Source of the DNA: Marasmius tenuissimus
Lineage: Eukaryota; Basidiomycota; Agaricomycetes; Agaricales; Marasmiaceae
Reading direction: 5' to 3'
NCBI GenBank assembly: GCA_029532415.1
Contig: JAQOTA010000060.1
Span: 2,232,001-2,296,000 of the forward strand
DNA: 64,000 nt
Positions 1 through 9,760 of this stretch are shown here, piece after piece (within the stretch, counting starts at the first letter, position 1; each line of letters begins with the position of its first letter). Position numbers and translations under genes: made by a program. The notes below the pieces were generated by a model. That model worked only from the letters and a program-made list of their open reading frames with translations, ran no database searches and was not told the origin of the DNA.

Positions 1-2112
1 CTTACAAGGACAGTTCTCCAAGAATCGAGATCCAAGTTCTATTGAGGGAAATATGGAATACAAAATTTGTGAGAAGTCTATAGGACCAATAAGCAACATG
101 AATAGGACCTTTTGTGAAGTTGTACTGAGAGTTACACAATGTGTACTCTCCTCAGACTATTCTTTTGGAATAATTTGAAATGCAAGAAGCAAGACTACAA
201 GTCCTGTACAATTATTGCATGGAGTTTGATAATCAGTGGAGACAATTTATCATTGCCTGATAAGTCCTTTGAATCATGCCAGTGGTCCAAGACTCAAATA
301 GCCATTGGAATCAGAACTGCAACTTGTGAATGGAGTCCTTGTTGTAATACTTGGAATACTGCTAGCTCCATAATCCATTAGAATCAACCAAGACACCAAT
401 CAATCACCAGGCAGAGCACAAACATGTAGGACAAAACTTGAGCCTGAGTTGACTATATGAATTTTGTGTTGCTTGGCTATTTACCCAACATGTGTGCAAC
501 TTTACACAGGTGTCTGCTTCAGACTTCTCTACTGCTCATCAGAAACTTATCTGAGATAACCACAGGAATGAGTTCAAATAATCTCTGAAGGTGAGGCCCA
601 TGACATTGAAGGGGGCTGTATTGAGTTGGTTTTGGTTGTTGTTCTGTTAGGCCAACCTTGCTGTCACAAATGGCAGACTCAAATCCACATGAGTTCCAGT
701 CCTCCTTCCTGATTCCTCAAATTCTTTTTGCCCAGAGGAGAAACTATACAAGTGCAGTATCACTTGATTCCCAGCTTTTTGCTCACATACTGGGGCAACT
801 GTTGCTAGAATTATATTTTTTCCCCCAAGCTCTATGACCACAACAGTCCTCACAGTCTTGGCATAATCCAGGCACAAGTAGCAGAGTTCTATGCCAAGGG
901 TGTGCAGCCAACATTCTAGAAGATGCTACACCACTGAGGTCTTCTGAATAATTTGTGCTACTGGTAGGCTGGCATATAGCTCAAAGATGCTTCTCCAGGA
1001 GTTGAAGGAGTTTGTAGATGCTCTACAGTTGAAGTTAGCAGGAAATAAGGCCTCCTGAGCTGCAGAGTTTTGTTTTATGCACAGCATTAGAGGTGTAAAG
1101 CTCACTTCCTTCCACAATCCCAATTCTGAAAGTGCTGCTTTCAGGAGCTTCTTTCTGAGGTATCATTATCCCAGGAGGCCACATCTCAAGGTCACTGGTA
1201 CATTGATGTTGCTCTTGAGGTGCAGAGTCGGAAGAAGGAATGTGTCAGAAATGCAGCAAGTGACTAGGAAGCCCTTCAGGCCACTATAAAGATCAAGGAA
1301 ACAAGGTAAAATAGATAGGCTATGAGCAAGACATAGGCTACACAGTACATGCTGGAAACAAGCACTATGTGACAAAGTTGTCAGACTGAGGAATTATCTA
1401 CAGAGAATACAAGTATATATGACAGAACCAAGCTGTAATATGATCATGGGAACAAAGGTGAAAGAGGATAAATGAAAGAACAATGATCAAGATCAAAGGA
1501 ATGCTGTAGAAACAAGTAGAACATCAAAGGATAACTTGTACATCAGTATCAAGATGGAAACCATATAGAGTGATGAAGGACATCATGGGATGATCTTCAT
1601 GAAACAAAGACCTGGAACCAAGGAAAGGGAAAAACAGTAGAGTGATTTGTAACAGAATACCTCTAGTGGATGACCCATTCCCATCCCACAATTGTTGCTG
1701 CTGTCCTTCAAATCTTACAAACTAAAGCAAACTGGATGATTGTAAGAGGCTAAATTTCTTGCCATCTCATTTCTGGGACCCCTATCTTTTTACCCACTTC
1801 TACACCCCTCTGTACCCTCCCCAATTATACCTTCTCCACCCTTCATTCTCATCCACTGCCTATAATTCTCCATTCTATTTCACTTCTACCCCTATCTATC
1901 AGCCTCTCCAACCATTTCTTCGTTCCCAATAAGTCTCTACTCCTTCCCAGCATGTGACCCCAGCATCCTGGAACCATGGACCAGTCACCTGCTCATGTTT
2001 ACAGCACAGCTGTGTTCCCAGAACCTTGCCTGGGATGAATGTGGAATATTCCTTGCAAGATCCAGGATTCACATGTGGAATATCTATATGTACAGCTGTT
2101 TTGTGAGTATAT

Positions 2113-2141
2113 AAAGTACATGTAGAACCCCCATGTACTTT
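2113..2141. repeat. Short inverted repeat (10-bp arms)
   Basis: Perfect 10-bp arms AAAGTACATG and CATGTACTTT are separated by 9 nt. A TATAAA-like run overlaps the left arm. It may be part of a decayed LTR, but no boundaries were found. Confidence 0.5.
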
Positions 2142-2906
2142 GAATCTGTTGTTTTGTCTTATCCAGTCAAGTCATCAAGCTCCTAAGCTGAATATTTTCT
2201 TAGTCTGTGATGTACTAATCATCTCTGTGTTAGCACTGCACAAACCCACAGTGCCCCTTGTCAATTTAGCTTCTAGGTTTAAGGCTACCTTGATTCACAA
2301 CTGTCCATGTACCGAAAAGGACATCTTTCCCACAGTATCGCTTGCAGGAGCTTGCAGTATTTTCTCTGCTATCCCAACTACTCGCTGGTGCTTGTAGTTG
2401 CTGTCTCCATCCCCTATTCTCAAGTTCTTATTCAGGTGGTCCTGAGTTCAGGATACAAGATTCCGCCAACCCGGTCAAGGTCCTGAAGACTTTTGTGGTT
2501 TCTTTGGCCTCATTTATTCTGCCATCCCCATCCTACATTTTAACCCATTGTGACTGGATCTGTGGCCCAAAAAATCCACAGCCCTTATAATGATAGGCTT
2601 GGGAAGCTCTTGATATCAATGAAATGATGCTCACCTGACTGCCCTTTCTGATTGCTGCAATGAGCCACATTCCAGATCTGATCCTCTGGACATTGTTTAT
2701 GTCCAGCTCTATATGACAGAGAAGGTAACAATATACTGTCCTGAAGGTGAATTCCATGGAAAGGCTATCTCCATGAAGATGGCTATGAGTTATAAGCGGC
2801 CAGTTTTCAGCCAGTTTTGTTCCTCTCCAACCTCATCAAGTCCTATATCAACTCTGTTGCCATTGCCTCTCATGCCCGTGTTGAAGTGCCATTTGTACAC
2901 ATACTC

Positions 2907-2952
2907 ACTTTGCAATGTAGCATGTAAATTTACATATGCTACATTGCAAAGT
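2907..2952. repeat. 46-bp near-perfect palindrome
   Basis: The left arm ACTTTGCAATGTAGCAT is exactly complementary to the right arm ATGCTACATTGCAAAGT. The AT-rich centre is also palindromic apart from an inserted AT. This could be a cruciform or hairpin, or the remains of a foldback element. No terminal repeats or target duplication were found around it. Confidence 0.7.
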
Positions 2953-3446
2953 TGACCATACTTTTACAGAGAGTGAAAAATAGCTACATTATTCAGAATT
3001 ATCCCCAAGATAGGTAAGCAGGGGTCCCTACCATTGCCAAATAGGGTACTGATCCACTTTCTAGACATTTTGGCAGGTGGCAGAGCCTGGGGGAGGGGGA
3101 AGGAGGTCAGGATCCACTTTAGAAGACCTTTTTTGGGGAATTATGTCACTATCAGGCACAGCATCAGAGACTAGTGTAGAGTAGATGTGGAGATGTTAGA
3201 GTAGGGTCTAATACCACTCATATCTCAGCTGGATTGGACCTGATGGTGAGCGAAAAGAGCATAATGTTGCTTTATTGCTTGAAGTACTACACTGATAGTT
3301 GTGTTGACCATGTAGAACTGTATTTTAAGAATATAGACCTAAACCCATAAGAATTAGTAGCTTGACTGTTCTATAAACAATTCCATACATTTTTGGAGTC
3401 TCTGATGACTAGAATATCCATTCCAATACCATGTATACTGTCACTG

Positions 3447-3451
3447 GTAAC
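3447..3451. repeat. Target-site duplication GTAAC (left) of the split solo LTR
   Basis: GTAAC directly precedes the LTR start TGTTACATCC. The same five bases directly follow the LTR end at 12972-12976. The pair shows that the solo LTR descends from a normal integrase-mediated insertion. Confidence 0.85.
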
Positions 3452-3620
3452 TGTTACATCCATGCTGGTTCTGGGGTTTCCGAAGGCTTCTATCCACCTT
3501 CCGGAGATTCCGATACTCAGAATCTACTTTATGTTTCTCTTCCTTCACGATCCTTTCCGGAACATGACTTCAGATTCCGACGTCGTGTCCCCGGTACTTA
3601 CGGATCAGAGATACATCTAC
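3452..3620 (+). repeat. Solo LTR, left fragment (plus orientation)
   Basis: It starts TGTTACATCC and is the near-identical reverse complement of the right end of the adjacent LTR at 4166-4334. It is interrupted after 169 bp by the chromovirus and resumes at 12425. Left and right pieces total about 716 bp, matching the 714-bp LTRs of the inserted element. The LTR lies in the plus direction, opposite to the element inside it. Confidence 0.85.
3616..3620. repeat. Target-site duplication TCTAC (left) of the chromovirus
   Basis: TCTAC abuts the left LTR and is repeated at 12420-12424 directly after the right LTR. The 5-bp duplication is normal for Ty3/gypsy integrase and defines the element as 3621-12419. 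Confidence 0.9.
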
Positions 3621-4334
3621 TGTTAGGATCGTGCGGATATGACAGCCCGGACGGAAGTCCGAGCAGAAGAGACGGAAGCCGACGTGCCGGAATGGACTAG
3701 TCAGAGTTAGAGAGATTCCGACGACCGGAAGGCCGAACGGATGGCTGGACAATAGTTGAAGGTTTCACCAACGACACCGTTGAGTTGAGTTGTCCTTGAC
3801 CGGAAGGAAAGGAAGATAAAGATGAAGAGGAGATGGAGATAAAGAGACAGAATGAGACGAATGAGATAAAACGGAAACCAAGTTGATTTTAATTCTGAGC
3901 AATACAAGTCGTGAAGTATCTAGTTTATATATGTATCGATCTCTGAGACCTCCGAAGGGGTTTCGGCAATCGTAGTACCGAAGGTGAGTCAAGAGCGGGA
4001 GAGAATGTATGTACAGTACGGAATCCGAGACAGAGGATGAAGTCCCGGAGTCGGAGATGAATCGGAAATGAAGTGTCAGAATGGAATGTATGGGATGAGT
4101 CATAACAGAATGGAAAGCGGAATGTCAGAATGTAGAGTAAACGTACTACTCGGAAATGAACGGTGTATATGTATCTCCGATCTGTGAGTATCGGGGACAA
4201 GACGTCGGAATCCGAAGTCATGTTCCGGAAAGGATCGTGAAGGAAGAGAAAGCATAAAGTAGATTCCGAGTATCGGAATCTCTGGAAGGTGGATAGAAGC
4301 CTTCAGAAACCCCGGAACCGGCATGGATGTAACA
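3621..4334 (-). repeat. 3' LTR of the chromovirus (714 bp)
   Basis: In element sense it begins TGTTACATCC and ends CCTAACA. It has the same length as the 5' LTR and differs from it by scattered substitutions and small indels. It is flanked on the left by TSD TCTAC and on the internal side by a polypurine tract. Confidence 0.95.
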
Positions 4335-4337
4335 GTA

Positions 4338-4349
4338 TCCCCCTTTTAA
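4338..4349 (-). promoter_or_regulatory. Polypurine tract of the chromovirus
   Basis: In element sense the sequence TTAAAAGGGGGA lies three bases before the 3' LTR. Such a tract resists RNase H and primes plus-strand DNA synthesis. Confidence 0.7.
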
Positions 4350-4520
4350 GGCTCTTGCCTCGTGAGCCGCGGAGGAAGTAAGAAGAAAATCGTAAGACGT
4401 AAAAGTTCAGAAGCGATCGGAAAGAAGACATAAACAATAGAAACGTGATGAGTTGATAGAACGTTCTGGAACATGAAAGAATATTCTGGAAAACCAAACA
4501 AGGAACAAATAAAAAAAAGA

Positions 4521-4527
4521 TATATAA
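4521..4527 (+). promoter_or_regulatory. TATA box of the antisense accessory gene
   Basis: TATATAA lies about 50 nt before the ATG at 4572 on the plus strand. The stretch between them is purine-poor and contains no other ATG. The spacing fits a promoter specific to the accessory gene, independent of the LTR. Confidence 0.5.
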
Positions 4528-4571
4528 GAAGCGCACCAAGCGAATCCCAACTTCATTTCCCCAATTCAAAA

Positions 4572-5816
4572 ATGTCACCTACACCCTCTCGTTCACCAAC
4601 TCCTTCTGTTCTTGAATTCACCACTCCGCGTCCGGACGACACGATTCCGGAATACCTTATGAAGAAACTGAAGGTCCTCGAATACCTTGGTCGATACTCG
4701 GAAGATGAGGAAGAAAAGGCAATAGCGGAGTTCAAGTCCGATGTAGAAGCTTGGACGAAGAAGCGGAACGAATGGAATGCGGAGCAGCAGGAGGAAATTG
4801 ACGGAAGGATTGCGGATTGGGAGAAGGAGAAGGCAGATGCGAAACGGAAGCTGGCGGAATGGCGAGCGGAATGGGACAGTTGAGCGGAAGCAAGGCGGAA
4901 GCAGAGGGAGACAGAAGAGGAGGAAATTCGAAAAGAGACGATGGTTCCGGAAGAGGTGAAGTCCGAACCCTTCGACTTTTACTTCTCCGATGCCAACAAG
5001 CAGTCTATTGATATGGACTGGGATTCGGTGTGTCCGACCGGATCAGATTTTTCCTGTTCCGAATTTTTTAACTTCCCCCTAGTTCTACTTATCGCTGACA
5101 CAACCTCAACAAATGGTTTTTCAGTCCGGATTCGCTGTGGGGAAGAAAGCGTGGAGAAAACCACGACCGGAGGCAGAGGTGCGAGGAAGAAAGGAAAGGC
5201 GAGGGAGTCCGGAAGGGAGACCACAGATCTGGAAGAGGTAGGATTGGGGCCTCTCCTTCCGATAGGTGAGTTCAACTTTTTTTTTTTGTCAATTTTGTCT
5301 AAGTCCGTTATAGCTTGCAATAGGTGTTCTGCGCAGGACGCGGAACGTAGGATCAACCTCTCCGCTGGTATGAACTTTCGGGGAAAGAGCAACACCTGCT
5401 TCCGGTGTCGGAAGAGGAAGTCAAAGTGCGTGTTTCCGGACGGAAGCAGTGACGGAGGTCGATTGGATGCCGGATTGATGACGTCAAAAAGCTTGGAAGG
5501 AAAACGGAAGGCTGCAGGAGGGAAGCCAGTCCACTTGGTGCCGACAGTGGAGAAGGATTTGCGCCAGATCAATCGTGGAATCCAACTCTTGTTGGGCGTC
5601 TGGGAAGTGGACTTTCCGGATAGCTCGGATGAAGGTGAAGCGGACGTGGAAGCGGATGAGGAAGAGGAAGAGGATCGGGAGGAAGGACCTTTGTCGAGGC
5701 TGAGCAAGAGGCCTGCTTCTCAATCCCCCAGGAACCTTCGGAAGAAGATGAAGAGTGCGGAAACGATCCCGGAGAAGGAAGAAGAGGAAGCGGATAAGGA
5801 TAGGATGGAAGAGTGA
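4572..5816 (+). pseudogene. Accessory antisense gene of the chromovirus, cysteine-cluster protein, one in-frame TGA
   Basis: This gene lies between the end of pol and the 3' LTR and runs against gag-pol. From the ATG at 4572 one frame runs to 5816, broken by a single TGA at 4881-4883 that could derive from CGA. Order: Ser/Pro/Thr-rich start, a Lys/Glu/Trp-rich predicted coiled coil, a basic linker, a cysteine cluster around 5313-5440 (ACNRC, then CFRCRKRKSKC, like part of a fungal Zn2Cys6 cluster), and an acidic tail. An intron at about 5266-5313 (GTGAGT...TATAG, 48 nt) restores the reading into ACNRC. A second intron ending TTTTTCAG at 5124 is likely, but its donor (5028 or 5032) is unclear. 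Unlike gag or pol it has no known retrotransposon role. A regulatory or DNA-binding role is only a guess. Confidence 0.65.
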
Positions 5817-5963
5817 GGGAGATGGAACGTCCGGAAGCCGGACAATTTCTTGAATTTTGTATTTGTAGAATAGTCTTGAAACGTTGCCCGGCCGGAAGGC
5901 CTTTCTCGGAATCATGAGTGATCGTAAGATAGTTGGAATCGGAGTCGGAATGATGAAATGAAC

Positions 5964-8900
5964 TTAGATAGAATCGATAGGTCCAGGCTTGTGAGGATAA
6001 CGTTCGTGGAATGCTCGGAGGAGGTCTGGAGCGTTGAAGTTGTCTGCCGTGACCCAAGGAAATTCCTCGTCGGTGCCTTCATATCCGAGCCATCGGATGC
6101 GATATTGTAACTTGCACTTGAAATGACAGTCGATCTTGGAGTCTAGGATCTCGGAAATCTCGTAATGACCTTACTCTCCGGTGTCGAGTTCGACGGGACC
6201 CGGAGGAGGCTGGACACGATTCGGAATGGTGTTCAGAAGGATGGATTCGAGTTGGGAAACATGGAAAGTTGGATGGATGGTACGGAATTCAGTCGGAAGT
6301 CGGAGGGTATAAGCAACTGGAGATGGTGTAGCAATGATTTTGAAAGGACCTAGGAATTTCTCGGAGAATTTAGTGGTAGGTCTGGTCGTTTTGATGTACT
6401 TAGCGGAGACCATAACTTTGTTGCCAATCTTCCATTCCGGCTGAGGCTGGAGATGTCGATCCTTCTGTTCCTTCATACGGGTTTGGGCGTGAGTAAGTTC
6501 TTCTCGGAGCATGGAATGAAGCTCATCTAGATCAACCACAAACTCTCGTGCACGGGCGGAAGCCACGTCTCGTTCCGGGTGGATGGTGATGTTCGGATGA
6601 TAACCCTTGTTGGCAAAGAATGGTGAGATTCCGGTGGAAGCGTTCGGAGCATTGTTGTAAGCGAACTCGGCAAGAGGCAGGAGTTCATCCCAGTTGTCCT
6701 GCTGGTAAGAACAGTAGACTCGGATATACTGCTCAAGCGTCTGATTCGCCCGTTCAGTCTGTCCGTCGGCGGAAGGGTGATAACCGGAAGTGTAATGAAG
6801 ATTCATGTCAAGGGCTTTCCTGAGGTAACACATGAAGTGGGAAACGAATTCGGAACCACGGTCGGAGGTGACGTGCTGAGGAACTCCATGCTTAGAGAAC
6901 ACATGGATAACGAAGAGTCGAGCGAGTTGTTCGGAAGTGATATGGATGTCTGTAGGAATGAAGATTGCTTGTTTCGAAGCGCGGTCGATGATAACTAGGA
7001 TGGAATTGAAACCGTTAGAGTTCGGAAGTTCCTCGATGAAGTCCATAGAGATAGAGTCCCATGGTCGTGCGGGAACCGGAAGAGGTCGTAGAAGTCCGTA
7101 TGGCCGATGTCGTGGAGTCTTGTTCCATGCACAAGTTACACAGGAGCGAACGTAGTCTCGCACGAACTCTCGGATGAGAGGCCATGTATATTGACATCGG
7201 ATGGTTTCTAGAGTCCGGTTCTGTCCAAAGTGACCAGAGATGATATGATCATGATATTGTTGGAGGATTCTAAGTCGGAGGTTGTTGGCTTCAGGAACGT
7301 AGATTCTGTCATCTAAACGGAGGAAACCTGTCTCGTCGACAGTTCATCTAGTCTCGTCGGAAGTGTTGGATGCGGATCGGAAGTGTTGGATGAGGGAGGA
7401 ATCTTCTGTCTGAGCAGTTCGGATGTCTTCATGGAGCTGCTCGACGTCCATGATAACGCTTGCGCGAAGAACTGGACCTTCAAGGAATGTAGCGCGGAGG
7501 GAAGCGGTGAGTTGTTCCTGAGTGAATACAGGTCGGAAGGTGTGTGGATTAAGATGGGCGTAAGGTGTATCCCCCTCTTTAAGATAGACGTCCCATTGTC
7601 TAGTCAAAGCATCCGGTTTTGCACCGAGCTTGCCAGGACGGAAACGGATTACCATATTAAAGTGAGAGAGGTACTCGGACCAGCGTACTTGTCGTCGGGT
7701 GAGAATCTTCGTAGTGGTGAAGTATTCAAGATTTTTGTGATCCGTTACCACGTTGACCAGATTCTCGGAACCTTCCAAGTAGTCCCGCCAACGTTTGAAC
7801 GCCTCGAAGATGGCGAGAAGCTCTTTGTCGTGCACGTTGTAGTTAAGTTCTGGAGGAGTGAAAGTCCGGGAGTGGAATGCGATGGGATGGATCTCACCGT
7901 CGTCGGCCCAAATAGAGAGGATAGCTGCCAACGCATAATCGGATGCGTCGGTTTCCACAATGATTTCTCAATCAGGAATCCAGTGCGTGAGGATAGGAGC
8001 ATGAGTGAATGCCTCTTTCAGAGTATCAAAGGCAGCCTGGCATTCCGGGCTGAAGTTCCAACAAATGTCTTTCCGAGTGAGGCAGGTTAAAGGAACAGTG
8101 ATGGCACTATAGTTGAAGATAAAACGCCGATAGAAGTTGCAAAAGCCGAGGAAAGATTGAATATCCTTAACTTTGTGTGGTGTAGGCCACTTGGTAATAA
8201 TATCCACTTTGGACATATCCATTTGAAGACCGTCCAGCGAAAGAATGTACCTGAGGTATTTGATAGTATCGGTATGGAACTCGCACTTGGAGGCTTTGCA
8301 GTACAACCCGTTTGCCCGGAGGCGTTTGAGAACCTCCCGGACATGCTTCTTCTGAGAGGAGATGTCGTTGGAATAGATGAGGATGTTGTCTAGGTAAACT
8401 AAAACGTTAACATCAAGCATATCAGAAAAAATGTTGTTGACGAAGCGTTGGAAGACTGCAGGTGCGTTGGATAGTCCTTCCGGCATAACCCACCACTCAA
8501 ATGAGCCGTAACGGGTCCGGAAAGCGGTCTTGTATTCATCACCGTCGGCAATACGCACAAGGTGATAAGCGTGACGGAGGTCAAGCTTGGTATAGATCTG
8601 AGCCTTCCGCGGAGCGTCGAGAAGGTCAGAGATGAGAGGGAGCGGATAGCGATCCTTTTTGGTAATCTTGTTGAGACCCCGGAAGTCGACGCAGAGTCTA
8701 AGATCACCACTCTTCTTCTTGACGAAGAGAACGGGAGCGCTGAAAGGAGATTTGGATGGAGTGATGAGCCTGGCCTGGAGATGTTCATCGATAAATTCTC
8801 GGAGAGCTGTGATCTCCGTTTGAGAAAGGGAATAGATCGGACCGAGAGGTGGTTCCGTTCCTTCCTCTAACTGAATCTTCATGTCGTCTTCTCCCCGATG

Positions 8901-9760
8901 CGACGGAAGCTGTTTCGACATTTCTGGACTGAAGACGTCAGTGAATTCATGATAATCAGGCGGAATGATTGCCAAATCTTCCTCGGAAAGTTCCGCCGCA
9001 TGTCCGGAAACCGTGTCAGAAGGCGTCATCTGGATGGTGAACGCCCGAGCACCGGATTCGGACTTCGCTCGGAGGTAAGCGCCAGCGGATATGAGGGAAA
9101 CCTTCGGAGCTATAGCAGACAGAGCTGTGAGAAGATCAGCGTAGGAATAGATGGGCTCGAATGGATAAGATGGAGACTTAGCCTTGCGCCGAGGCGAACT
9201 AGGCTGAGGAGAGACTTCCGAGAGCTCGGAAGAGCGAGTTGGAAGGGCCGGCTGAGACGGAATAGGCTTTGTCCAGAATTCGATACTGTTGTTCGACCAG
9301 TCAACCAACAGGTTGTAGCGGTGAAGCCAGTTATATCCTAAAACTAGGCTGCAAGCCGAATCAAGGTGAGTGACATAAAAGTCAATCAGAAGGATGTCTC
9401 CGGAAGAAAAAATGATAGGTAAAGAGGCCATGTGCGAAATAGTGGAACCATGAGAACCATTGAGAAGGCGAAGAGAAATAGGTGGTATTGGAACGGTAGG
9501 TACTTGGTTACGTTCCACATACTTCGTATCTATAAAGCAGTGGGATGAACCGGAATCAACGAGAGCAGAAAAAGATAATGGTACAGTAGTAGATGACTGT
9601 TCGTGTGTATTGGAAGAAATAGACATATTTGAAGAAAGAGTAAGGGTAAGAGAATTAGGCAAAGAAAGAGCGGCTGCGTTGAGAGTTACCTCGGTGGAAC
9701 GATCCGGCTCAACGCAACTCCGAACTCGTTCCGGGGGTTCGGAGTTGCAGACTATTTTTT
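5964..9760 (-). pseudogene. Chromovirus Pol: protease, RT, RNase H, integrase, chromodomain (inactivated)
   Basis: The reading frame is continuous over 3.8 kb apart from three stops: TGA at 7968-7970, TGA at 7344-7346 and TAA at 6171-6173. Both TGAs fit CGA to TGA changes. Domains in order: aspartic protease (DSGSSH near 9557), reverse transcriptase (LRLCVDFRGLNK; active site YLDN near 8385 instead of YLDD, a lost catalytic Asp), RNase H (ETDASDYALAA), integrase HHCC zinc site and DDE core (TSDRGSEF, HPSADGQTERANQ), a GPY/F-like stretch (FLGPFKI), and, after the TAA, a chromodomain (YEISEILDSK, YRIRWLGYEGTDEEFPW) ending at the natural TAA at 5964. The frame is -1 relative to gag. Chromodomains in this position steer integration to modified chromatin in related elements. 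Confidence 0.92.

Larger units (their letters stand above)
1..3446. other. AT-rich, CpG-depleted region without recognisable genes
   Basis: No open frame here exceeds about 90 codons and none resembles a known protein. By eye only about a dozen CpG dinucleotides occur in 3.4 kb, far below what the base composition would predict. This points to old repeat DNA decayed by methyl-cytosine deamination. Two short inverted repeats are listed separately. The region continues, with the same character, beyond the nested LTR elements at 12977-13808. Confidence 0.6.

Noticed and set aside
1960..2300. Possible copia-type solo LTR (TATAAA, hairpin, C/T-rich tail)
   Set aside because: No TG...CA ends or target duplication could be identified in this decayed sequence.
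3765..4324. Several overlapping minus-strand frames of 74-112 codons
   Set aside because: They lie within the LTR, recur in the second LTR, and show no protein features. LTRs are noncoding here.
4979..5707. 242-codon minus-strand frame opposite the accessory gene
   Set aside because: Ser-rich translation without motifs; it is the antisense shadow of the cysteine-cluster gene, whose plus-strand frame has coherent protein features and splice sites.
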